A stretch of DNA of 64,000 bases from Bacillota bacterium (lineage in GTDB: Bacteria; Bacillota; Clostridia; Peptostreptococcales; Anaerovoracaceae), in the NCBI GenBank assembly GCA_019420305.1, contig JAHZHL010000032.1:1-64000 (forward strand), in the 5' to 3' direction. How positions within the stretch are numbered: the stretch's first letter is position 1; every line of letters begins with the position of its first letter. A program made the position numbers and the translations under genes. The notes under the pieces are model-generated. The model was not told the DNA's origin, did not search any database, and saw only the letters and a list, made by a program, of their open reading frames with translations. Shown one piece after another: positions 50,651-58,227 of this stretch.

Positions 50651-50941
50651 ATGACTAAGTATGATGCACTGGGAATGATCGAAACAAAAGGTTTAGTAGG
50701 TTCTATCGAGGCTGCCGATGCTATGGTAAAGGCTGCGAATGTTTACCTGATTGGTAAAGAACATGTAGGCGGCGGACTGGTAACTGTAATGGTAAGAGGA
50801 GACGTTGGAGCTGTTAAGGCTGCGACAGACGCAGGCGCTGCTGCTGCTCAGAGAGTCGGCGAACTGATTTCTGTTCACGTAATCCCTCGTCCTCATGCGG
50901 AAGTGGAAGATATCCTTCCTCATAAAAGCGAAGAAAAATAA
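50651..50941 (+). CDS. BMC-H major shell protein
   Basis: 96 residues. A canonical PduA/PduJ/EutM-type domain (ALGMIETKGLVGSIEAADAMVKAANVYLIGKEHVGGGLVTVMVRGD) with the GGG pore loop and VIPRPH ending. The ribosome binding site TTAGGAGG is strong and the codons are favourable, which suits the most abundant facet protein. It is followed by a hairpin that may mark the end of the compartment part of the operon. Confidence 0.95.
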   Translation: MTKYDALGMIETKGLVGSIEAADAMVKAANVYLIGKEHVGGGLVTVMVRGDVGAVKAATDAGAAAAQRVGELISVHVIPRPHAEVEDILPHKSEEK

Positions 50942-50965
50942 GGGATTGATGTAAACGAGAGTGCG

Positions 50966-50987
50966 GGGTGGATTGCAAGATCCACCC
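50966..50987 (+). terminator. Weak terminator or attenuator between shell genes and the CooS-like gene
   Basis: GGGTGGA (50966-50972) and TCCACCC (50981-50987) form a 7-bp stem with an 8-nt loop, followed by TTTGCATTTTC. The broken T tract suggests partial termination, so the downstream redox genes would be read at a lower level. Confidence 0.5.
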
Positions 50988-51028
50988 TTTGCATTTTCGG
51001 ATCCTTGAGGGAACAGGGAGGTCAAAGA

Positions 51029-53023
51029 ATGGAAAACAGAAAAATGATCTGTCCGGACGCGGATCCGGTGCTGGCATCCTTTATCGAAGGTTTGGATGTG
51101 GATACTTCGCATCACAGGATGGTAAATCAGCAGAATAAATGCGGATATGGACTTCAGGGTGTCTGCTGCAGGCTGTGCTCCAACGGACCGTGCCGCCTTT
51201 CTCCCGCAAGACCAAAAGGGGTATGCGGAGCGGACGCGGATACCATTGCGGCAAGGAATTTTCTGCGCAGCGTAGCGGCTGGTTCAGGCTGTTACATCCA
51301 TGTTGTGGAAAACGCGGTAAAGCAGCTGGAGAAGGCGGCGAAAGAAAAAGCGCCGCTGAAAAGCAGCGCGGCGCTCTCCAGGCTGGCAGAGGCGCTGCAG
51401 ATTACAGGAAGAGACGACTGGGAAAAAGCGGAGAAGATTGCCCAGGCGGTAAAGCAGGATCTGTATCGCCCGGTTGATGAAAAGATGGAACTGGTTGAAA
51501 AAATCGGTTATCCGGCGAGAGTGGAAACCTGGAAAAAGCTCGGCATTCTTCCGGGAGGGGCCAAGGATGAGATTTTCAACGCGGTTGTGAAAACATCCAC
51601 CAACCTGAATTCGGATCCGGTAAACATGCTGATGCAGTGTCTGCGGCTTGGGATTTCCACCGGAGTATACGGGCTAGTTCTGACGAATCTGATTAACGAC
51701 ATTCTCATGGGAGAAGGGGAAATCGGGTTTGATCCGGTCGGACTGAACGTAATCGATCCGGAGTGTGTTAATATTATGGTTACCGGCCATCAGCACGCGC
51801 TGTTCAGTGATCTGGAAGCATATCTGGCATCGGACGAAGTGCGGAAAATGGCGGAGGAAGCCGGAGCAAAGGCGGTAAAGATTGTAGGCTGTACCTGCGT
51901 AGGTCAGGACTTCCAGCTGAGAAAAGCGTCAGGCTGTGATGTATTCTGCGGCCACGCGGGAAACAACTATACCAGTGAAGCGGTTCTTGCGACAGGCTGC
52001 ATCGATCTGGTGGTTTCCGAATTTAACTGTACGCTTCCGGGAATTGAACCCATCTGCGACAGCCTGCAGATTCCGCAGGTTTGCATTGACGATGTGGCAA
52101 AGAAGGCAAACGCGGAGTATGATCCGTATCAGTATGAAAGACGGCGTGAGATCAGCCAGAACATTGTATCTAAGGCGCTGGCCTCTTATCGGATTCGCGG
52201 TACAAGAGGACAGGGGCAGGATTTGCTGAAGCGTTTCAGCAATGCCTTCAGCGGATTATCATCTGCCCGGATGGAGCCTTCCGATCTGCAGAACGCGCTG
52301 GAGTCTCTGATTGCCCCGCAGGGCGGACGGAGCAACCCGATGGCGCAGCATGGACACATGGAGGCAATTACCGGTGTGACGGAAGTAACGCTGAAGAGAT
52401 TTTTAGGCGGTAATTATTCCGCACTGATCAATCTGATCAAAGAGGGAAAAATCAAAGGTATCGCGGGGATTGTCGGATGCTCGAACCTTCGTGCCAAGGG
52501 TCATGACGTTTACACGGTGGAACTTGCGAAGGAAATGATTAAGAGGGACATTCTGGTTCTTTCCGCGGGCTGTACCTGCGGCGGTCTGGAAAATTGCGGA
52601 CTTATGAGCAGAGAGGCAGCGGAGCTGGCGGGCCCGGGACTGAAAGAGGTCTGCAAAGCGCTGGGAATTCCGCCTGTGCTGAATTTCGGCCCATGTCTTG
52701 CGATTGGCCGTATGGAACTGGTGGCAGGAGATATTGCGCGTGAATTGGGAGTGGATATCCCACAGCTTCCGGTTGTGATTTCCGCGCCGCAGTGGCTGGA
52801 AGAACAGGCGCTTGCTGACGGAGCATTTGCCTTGGCGTTAGGATTTACCCTTCATCTGGGACTGCCGCCGTTTGTAACTGGAAGTCCGGTGATTCTGGAT
52901 GTTCTGACGAAGCAGATGAAAGACCTGACCGGCGGATGCCTGATGGTAGATACGGATGTGGAATCTTCAGCTAAGGCACTGGAACAGGTGATTATAGAAA
53001 AGCGGAAAGGCCTTGGACTTTAA
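51029..53023 (+). CDS. Divergent CooS-like carbon monoxide dehydrogenase homologue
   Basis: 664 residues from the ATG at 51029 (CAGGGAGGT upstream). Compared with Carboxydothermus CODH-II, cluster D and B ligands are kept (Cys38, 46, 47, 50, 55, 66). All six cluster C ligands are also kept (His254, Cys290, Cys334, Cys484, Cys515, Cys556). The catalytic Lys563 is Gln593 here (gap-free alignment, LEEQALADG), His93 is Tyr89, and the other relay His are gone. CO oxidation is therefore doubtful; an altered Ni-Fe-S or hybrid-type cluster enzyme is possible. The next gene encodes an [FeFe] hydrogenase, and HypA/HypB lie downstream. Confidence 0.88.
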   Translation: MENRKMICPDADPVLASFIEGLDVDTSHHRMVNQQNKCGYGLQGVCCRLCSNGPCRLSPARPKGVCGADADTIAARNFLRSVAAGSGCYIHVVENAVKQLEKAAKEKAPLKSSAALSRLAEALQITGRDDWEKAEKIAQAVKQDLYRPVDEKMELVEKIGYPARVETWKKLGILPGGAKDEIFNAVVKTSTNLNSDPVNMLMQCLRLGISTGVYGLVLTNLINDILMGEGEIGFDPVGLNVIDPECVNIMVTGHQHALFSDLEAYLASDEVRKMAEEAGAKAVKIVGCTCVGQDFQLRKASGCDVFCGHAGNNYTSEAVLATGCIDLVVSEFNCTLPGIEPICDSLQIPQVCIDDVAKKANAEYDPYQYERRREISQNIVSKALASYRIRGTRGQGQDLLKRFSNAFSGLSSARMEPSDLQNALESLIAPQGGRSNPMAQHGHMEAITGVTEVTLKRFLGGNYSALINLIKEGKIKGIAGIVGCSNLRAKGHDVYTVELAKEMIKRDILVLSAGCTCGGLENCGLMSREAAELAGPGLKEVCKALGIPPVLNFGPCLAIGRMELVAGDIARELGVDIPQLPVVISAPQWLEEQALADGAFALALGFTLHLGLPPFVTGSPVILDVLTKQMKDLTGGCLMVDTDVESSAKALEQVIIEKRKGLGL

Positions 53024-53043
53024 ACGGAAAGGAGTGCATTGCA

Positions 53044-54393
53044 ATGCAAATGGAAAACTATGAGCGCTGTATTTCCGTGTCAGAAAGCAATCCTGCGATT
53101 GTCAAAGACGCGCAGCTTTGTGTAGAGTGCGGGCACTGCCTTGCTGTATGCCAGGAAGAGATCGGAGTCGCGGGAAGGCGTATGGTCCCTCCGGGAGGAG
53201 AAACCGCGCAGTCCTGCATTAACTGCGGCCAGTGCAGCGCCAGCTGTCCGGAGCAGTCGCTACAGGTGAAATCAGAAGTGGAACTGGTAAAGGCCGCAAT
53301 TCGGGATCCGGAAAAAGTGGTTGTATTTTCCACTTCACCGTCCGTTCGTGTGGGACTTGGCGATGCCTTTACGGATAAGCCGGGCACCTATGTGGAAGGC
53401 AAGATGGTAGCGGCGCTGAAAGCGCTGGGAGCCGATTATGTGTTTGACGTTACGTTTTCCGCGGATCTGACGATTATTGAAGAAGGCTGCGAGCTTTTGC
53501 AGCGGATTCTGACAAACAGCGGGCCGCTTCCGCAGTTTACAAGCTGCTGTCCGGCGTGGGTGAAGTTTGTGGAAACCTATTATCCGGACAAGCTTCCGCA
53601 TATTTCTTCCGCGAAAAGTCCGATCGGCATGCAGGGAGCGACGATTAAGACTTATTTCGCCGCGAAACAGGGGCTGGATCCGAGACGCATCGTGACGGTC
53701 AATGTAACGCCCTGTACGGCAAAAAAAGCGGAAATCCGCAGACCGGAACTGAATGACGCCGGAGAACTTCTGGGGTGCCCGGAAATGCGGGATAACGACT
53801 ATGTAATCACCACGAAAGAACTGGCGCAGTGGATGCGGGAAGAACAGGTTGATTTTGAAAGTCTTAAGGATCAGGACTTTGATTCTCTGCTCGGCAAGGG
53901 AAGCGGAGCGGGCGTGATTTTCGGAAATACAGGCGGCGTTATGGAAGCGGCGCTTCGTATGGCGTACCGCAGTCTGACCGGTAGGGAAGCGGACGGAAAA
54001 CTCCTGCGTTTTGAGGGTGTAAGAGGAATGAAGGGCATCAAGGAAGCTTCTGTTGAAATCGGGGACGCAACCATTCGCGTCGCGGTTATTTACGGAACCG
54101 CCAATGCCGCGAAATTTTTAGAGGGCGATATCTCCCGTTATCACTTTGTGGAAGTTATGACCTGTCCGGGCGGATGCATCAGCGGAGCCGGGCAGCCGCA
54201 GATGAACTGTATTCCGGTCGTTGATCCGATACGCGTGAGCCGGATTGGCAGCATGTATGCGGAAGATGAGAAGATGACGCTTCGCAACTCCATGGACAAT
54301 CCGGAGATCCAGCGGGTTTATCAGGAATTTTATCAGAAGCCGCTGGGCGAGCTGTCAGAGAAGCTCTTGCATACCGTTTATCATAAACGCTAG
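53044..54393 (+). CDS. [FeFe] hydrogenase, group-B-like, monomeric
   Basis: 449 residues. Two N-terminal [4Fe-4S] motifs (CVECGHCLAVC and CINCGQCSASC) precede the H-cluster domain. Its three signatures are TSCCPAW (Cys168, Cys169), TPCTAKK (Cys224) and EVMTCPGGCISGAG (Cys374, Cys378). All H-cluster Cys are present. The TPCT in place of MPCT and GAG in place of GGG fit the less-studied group B. It could release H2 using electrons from ferredoxin, or pass electrons to the CooS-like protein. It starts 20 bp after that gene. HydE, HydF and HydG maturases are not in the window. Confidence 0.92.
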   Translation: MQMENYERCISVSESNPAIVKDAQLCVECGHCLAVCQEEIGVAGRRMVPPGGETAQSCINCGQCSASCPEQSLQVKSEVELVKAAIRDPEKVVVFSTSPSVRVGLGDAFTDKPGTYVEGKMVAALKALGADYVFDVTFSADLTIIEEGCELLQRILTNSGPLPQFTSCCPAWVKFVETYYPDKLPHISSAKSPIGMQGATIKTYFAAKQGLDPRRIVTVNVTPCTAKKAEIRRPELNDAGELLGCPEMRDNDYVITTKELAQWMREEQVDFESLKDQDFDSLLGKGSGAGVIFGNTGGVMEAALRMAYRSLTGREADGKLLRFEGVRGMKGIKEASVEIGDATIRVAVIYGTANAAKFLEGDISRYHFVEVMTCPGGCISGAGQPQMNCIPVVDPIRVSRIGSMYAEDEKMTLRNSMDNPEIQRVYQEFYQKPLGELSEKLLHTVYHKR

Positions 54394-54422
54394 AATAAAA
54401 CAGAGGAGGAGAGGTACCCGTA

Positions 54423-54746
54423 ATGTACAACTTATATTTAGCAATCGCAATCGCAGGGGAGCTGTTGGGAACATCGTTTATAAAGGCGACAGAGGGCTTT
54501 ACGAAACTATGGCCCTCTGTGATTACGATTCTATCTTACGCAATCTGTTTTTACAGCTTTGCCAAGGCGCTGGAGCACATCAATCTGAGTTTTGCTTACG
54601 CATTGTGGTCCGGTCTCGGAATCGTAGTCTCTACGCTGATTTCCGTCTTTGTTTTTAAAGAGGGGATTACGCCGGGCGCTGTTGTGGGAATTGTTCTCAT
54701 TCTGGCTGGAGTTGTAATTTTGAATATTTTCGGTACGTCACACTAA
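54423..54746 (+). CDS. SMR-family (EmrE-like) transporter
   Basis: 107 residues with four TM helices. The essential membrane Glu13 lies in AIAIAGELLGTSFIKATEGFT, and SFAYALWSGLGIVVSTLIS is the TM3 signature. SMR pumps exchange protons for quaternary amines and related cations. In a choline operon an export of trimethylamine or surplus choline analogue, or a choline import role, is a reasonable inference. It lies between the hydrogenase and alcohol dehydrogenase genes, spaced as one operon. Confidence 0.92.
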   Translation: MYNLYLAIAIAGELLGTSFIKATEGFTKLWPSVITILSYAICFYSFAKALEHINLSFAYALWSGLGIVVSTLISVFVFKEGITPGAVVGIVLILAGVVILNIFGTSH

Positions 54747-54760
54747 GGGGAGAAGGTAAC

Positions 54761-55888
54761 ATGAGAGAATTCAGTATTCAAACACACGTATTTTTTGGAG
54801 AAAACGCGCTGGGAAGGCTTGAGGAAATCCGGAATAAGAGTGTGCTGATTGTATGCGACAAATTTATTGTGGAATCAGGAGTCGCGGATAAAATCAAAGC
54901 GCGGCTCGCCTCCTGCCAGGTCTTTATTTTCAGCGATATTGTTCCGGATCCGCCGGTTGAAGTTGTAGCGGATGGTATTAAATGCCTTGCGGAATGTAAG
55001 GCGGAAGTCATGATTGCCATAGGAGGAGGCTCTGCCATTGACGCGGCGAAGGCGATCCGGGAACTGGCGCGCCAGATGAATTATGTGGACGTTGATGAAT
55101 GTTACGCGATTCCGACCACCAGCGGAACCGGATCGGAAGTAACAAAGTTCTCGGTCATTACCAATGCGCAGGAGGGGGTGAAGTATCCTCTTGTCAGCCA
55201 GTCTCTGCAGCCGATGGTGGCAATCCTGGATCCGGAACTGGTAGAAACGGTGCCACCCGCCATTACGGCGGATACCGGAATGGACGCGCTGACCCACGCG
55301 CTGGAAGCCTATGTGTCTACGGAGGCGACAGACTTTACGGACGCTCTGGCGGAAAAAGCGGCGACGCTCCTGTTCCGCTTCCTTCCGCAGGCATACAAAG
55401 ACGGAGCGGATCTGACAGCGAGGGAAAAGGTACACAACGCCGCCTGCCTGGCAGGAATGGCGTTTAATACGGCAGGTCTTGGAATCTGCCACAGTATCGC
55501 CCATACCATCGGAGGAAAATTCCATATTTCCCATGGCAGAAGCAACGCCCTGGTCCTGCCTTATGTAATGGAGTTTAACGCGAATACAGACGCTTCCGAA
55601 AAGACCGTGTGCGCGCGGAAATATCAGCGTATGGCAAAGCTTGTGGGGCTGCCTTACGCGAATACACAGACAGCTGTAAACAGCCTGATCCGCAGAATCC
55701 GGGAGATGGAAAATGTTTTTGGCATTCCGGACAGTCTGAAAAAACTGGATATCAGCGCGGAAGACGTTCTCGCGGTAAAGGATGATATGATTCAGGCGGC
55801 GCTGGCTGATACCTGCACGGCTACGAATCCGCGGAAGGCGGATGCCGCGGATATTGAGACGATTTTAGGAAAAGTAACGCCTTTTTAA
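54761..55888 (+). CDS. cutO: Iron-dependent alcohol dehydrogenase (PduQ/CutO-like)
   Basis: 375 residues. Fe-ADH family: GGGSAIDAAKA (NAD binding), PTTSGTGSE, and metal ligands in DTGMDALTHALEAY and in CHSIAHTIGGKFHISHGRSNA. The length and context match the compartment alcohol dehydrogenases PduQ and CutO. These reduce acetaldehyde to ethanol and recycle NAD for the acylating dehydrogenase. It has no obvious encapsulation peptide beyond the normal N-terminal helix. Confidence 0.92.
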   Translation: MREFSIQTHVFFGENALGRLEEIRNKSVLIVCDKFIVESGVADKIKARLASCQVFIFSDIVPDPPVEVVADGIKCLAECKAEVMIAIGGGSAIDAAKAIRELARQMNYVDVDECYAIPTTSGTGSEVTKFSVITNAQEGVKYPLVSQSLQPMVAILDPELVETVPPAITADTGMDALTHALEAYVSTEATDFTDALAEKAATLLFRFLPQAYKDGADLTAREKVHNAACLAGMAFNTAGLGICHSIAHTIGGKFHISHGRSNALVLPYVMEFNANTDASEKTVCARKYQRMAKLVGLPYANTQTAVNSLIRRIREMENVFGIPDSLKKLDISAEDVLAVKDDMIQAALADTCTATNPRKADAADIETILGKVTPF

Positions 55889-55915
55889 TGAAATGTTGAG
55901 TAAGGGTTGAGGAAT

Positions 55916-56263
55916 ATGCACGAAACATCACTGATCCGGTATACTCTGGATGCGGTAGAAGCTCAGGCAATACGGATGCGTCTGCACCATGTGCGGAGCA
56001 TCCGTATTGTTGTAGGGGATATGCGGGGCGCGGTTCCGGAGCTCATGCAGTACGGGTTTCAGATTTTGTGCCGGAACCGGCCGCTTTTTTCCGGCGCGGT
56101 TCTGGAGATCGAAACAAGAGAAATTCAGCTGGAATGCAAACAGTGCGGCAGACGATTTCATGTTGATGATTTTCACGCGGTGGAATGTCCGGACTGCGGA
56201 TCCGGCGGCTACCACCTTGTGAAAGGAAATGAACTGTATCTTGATTCGTTTGAAGGAGAATAG
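55916..56263 (+). CDS. hypA: Nickel chaperone HypA
   Basis: 115 residues from the ATG at 55916, which gives the conserved N-terminus MHE whose His2 binds nickel (TTGAGG lies just upstream). The C-terminal zinc site is made by CKQCGRRF and ECPDCGS. HypA normally delivers nickel to [NiFe] hydrogenases. There is no [NiFe] hydrogenase here and the neighbouring hydrogenase is of the iron-only type. Its likely client is thus the CooS-like protein, or an enzyme elsewhere in the genome. Confidence 0.92.
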   Translation: MHETSLIRYTLDAVEAQAIRMRLHHVRSIRIVVGDMRGAVPELMQYGFQILCRNRPLFSGAVLEIETREIQLECKQCGRRFHVDDFHAVECPDCGSGGYHLVKGNELYLDSFEGE

Positions 56264-56317
56264 AATTTAAAGCATTTTGGCAAGGTTTGAATAAAGTCGG
56301 GAGGTGGCAGGAAGAAG

Positions 56318-57499
56318 ATGGCGGTAAATTATTATGGAATGTATCAGGGGATCGCGGATAACATCCGCCGTTATGAAAGAGAGCAGAGCGCGGATCCGCA
56401 TGAGAGGATGCTGGAGACACTGCAGGCGCCATATAATGAGCTGCGCAATTACGAAGAGTTTCTTTCGGCTCTGCGAGGGCAGATTACGGCGGAGGAAGCA
56501 GAGGTGTGGAGCATTTATCCGGATTACGCGCTTGATATGGTTTCACGGACGCCGGATGAGGTACGGACAGCGGTAAGAGAAGCGTTGCGCCCGCATGTAG
56601 AAGCACTGTCTGAATCCTTGGCTCGGAAAAAGTTTTTGATTGCTTCTCATGACGAAACCGGAAATATTTCTTATACTCGGACCTATCTGTTCTGGATCGC
56701 GAGCTCATATATCTATCATCCGGACAATAGTCCGCTGTCGGACGCGATTCTTCACTGGTGGAACGATCTGGTAGACAGAGGAGACAGCGCGTATCTGAGG
56801 GAGCCGTATCCCACTTGCAGAGTGATGCCCCATGAAGGAACGATTACCGGAGAACAGAAATATGGACGAATCCCTATGAATCTGGAAATTCCGGATACAC
56901 GAGAGGTGATCCCGGATATGGATCGGATGGAAACCGTGCTGCGATCCTGCCGCAGATTTGCGGTAATGCGGTGTCTGTGCAGAACCGCGAAAGAGCAGAC
57001 TCACAGCCGTGCCTGTGATTATCCGGTTGAGGATGTCTGTATTCTGATCGACCAGCTTGCAGATGTCCTGATTGAGTCAGGGGAGGCAAGAGAAATCGAC
57101 CGTGAGGAAGCAGAGCAAATTATCCGCCGCTGCAGAGATATGGGACTGGTTCAGATGATCAGCAATGCGGCGCACCCGTTAAGCGTCTGCAACTGCTGCG
57201 AATGCTGCTGCCTGTGTATGCGTTCTATACGCAGATATGAAGACACGATGGCGGAGGTTTCACGATACGCGGCAGACGCGGCTCACAGGGAAAATTGTAT
57301 CGGATGCGGAGCCTGCGAGAAGATCTGCCCGATGGAGGCGGTTTCTCTGGAAGGGGGAAACCTGCAGCTCAATGGAGGCAAATGTATCGGATGCGGGCTA
57401 TGCGTCAGCAAGTGCCCAAAGGGCGTACTGAAGATGGTTACCAGGACGGGAGCCGCGGAGCGAGTTGTCCAGGAAAAACTGGACAGACCCTATCTGTAG
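56318..57499 (+). CDS. Ferredoxin-type 4Fe-4S protein with large N-terminal domain
   Basis: 393 residues. Residues 1-310 form a mostly helical domain with unusual Cys groups (VMRCLCRTAKEQTHSRACDY, then CNCCECCCLCMR). The C-terminus holds two ferredoxin motifs, CIGCGACEKICP and CIGCGLCVSKCP. Proteins of this kind (DUF-type N-terminus plus dicluster ferredoxin) occur in many anaerobes with unknown partners. Lying between hypA and hypB, it may carry electrons between the CooS-like protein, the hydrogenase and PduS. This is inferred from context only. Confidence 0.8.
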   Translation: MAVNYYGMYQGIADNIRRYEREQSADPHERMLETLQAPYNELRNYEEFLSALRGQITAEEAEVWSIYPDYALDMVSRTPDEVRTAVREALRPHVEALSESLARKKFLIASHDETGNISYTRTYLFWIASSYIYHPDNSPLSDAILHWWNDLVDRGDSAYLREPYPTCRVMPHEGTITGEQKYGRIPMNLEIPDTREVIPDMDRMETVLRSCRRFAVMRCLCRTAKEQTHSRACDYPVEDVCILIDQLADVLIESGEAREIDREEAEQIIRRCRDMGLVQMISNAAHPLSVCNCCECCCLCMRSIRRYEDTMAEVSRYAADAAHRENCIGCGACEKICPMEAVSLEGGNLQLNGGKCIGCGLCVSKCPKGVLKMVTRTGAAERVVQEKLDRPYL

Positions 57500-57566
57500 G
57501 GAGAGCCTTCTATACGAAGCGCCGTAGATCCATCATGTAAAGAATAAATAAAGGAGAATAAGATTT

Positions 57567-58217
57567 ATGAAAGTAAGGATGGAACAGGAAATCCTGCAGG
57601 AAAATGCGCATCAGGCGGAGGAAAATCGCAGACTGTTCCGGAGGATTCTGACGGTGAATCTGATCGGCTCTCCGGGATGCGGAAAAACGACGCTTTTGGA
57701 GAAAACTCTGGAAGCGCTTGCTGGAGAATTTCGAATGGCGGTTATTGAGGGGGATATTTATACAACAAAGGACGCGCAGCGGATTCAGGATCGCGGCGTG
57801 CCGGTGGTGCAGATCAACACGGCGGGTGGCTGTCATCTGAGCGCGGAGATTACGGCAAAGGCCGCGTCGGATTTGAATCTCGCGAATTTGGATATCCTTT
57901 TTATTGAAAATGTCGGGAACCTGGTATGTCCGGCAGAGTTTGATTTGGGAGAAGACTGCAAAGCGGCGGTTCTCAGTGTAGCGGAGGGAGATGACAAACC
58001 GTCGAAATATCCGCTGCTGTTTCAGAAATCCGGCATCGTGATACTGAATAAATGTGATCTGCTGCCTTATACGAATTTTAATATGGAAACCGCAATCCGG
58101 GATATTCGTGGACTGAATCCGGATGTGCCAATCCTGCAGACAGCGGCCTTCCGAGGAGATGGGCTTGCGCGTTGGTTTGACTGGCTTCGCGGCGAAGCTA
58201 AAGAAAAGAGAAAGTGA
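57567..58217 (+). CDS. hypB: Nickel-insertion GTPase HypB
   Basis: 216 residues. SIMIBI GTPase: P-loop GSPGCGKTTL (about residues 34-43), EGDIYTTKDAQR, the metal-site motif NTAGGCHLSAE with Cys and His, ENVGNLVCPAEFDLGE and NKCDLLPY. The N-terminus lacks a His-rich nickel store. With HypA it inserts nickel into target enzymes. It belongs to the same gene string as the CooS-like protein. Confidence 0.94.
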   Translation: MKVRMEQEILQENAHQAEENRRLFRRILTVNLIGSPGCGKTTLLEKTLEALAGEFRMAVIEGDIYTTKDAQRIQDRGVPVVQINTAGGCHLSAEITAKAASDLNLANLDILFIENVGNLVCPAEFDLGEDCKAAVLSVAEGDDKPSKYPLLFQKSGIVILNKCDLLPYTNFNMETAIRDIRGLNPDVPILQTAAFRGDGLARWFDWLRGEAKEKRK

Positions 58218-58227
58218 GGTTAAAACT

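Noticed and set aside
53044..54393. Hydrogenase as the large subunit of a bifurcating HydABC complex
   Set aside because: No hydB or hydC genes are adjacent, and the protein lacks the long N-terminal [2Fe-2S] region of HydA. It looks monomeric.
58123..58227. A longer start for the glycerol dehydrogenase-type gene
   Set aside because: The extension would overlap hypB by about 95 bp and has no family support. GTGAGGT before the ATG at 58228 fits a normal start.
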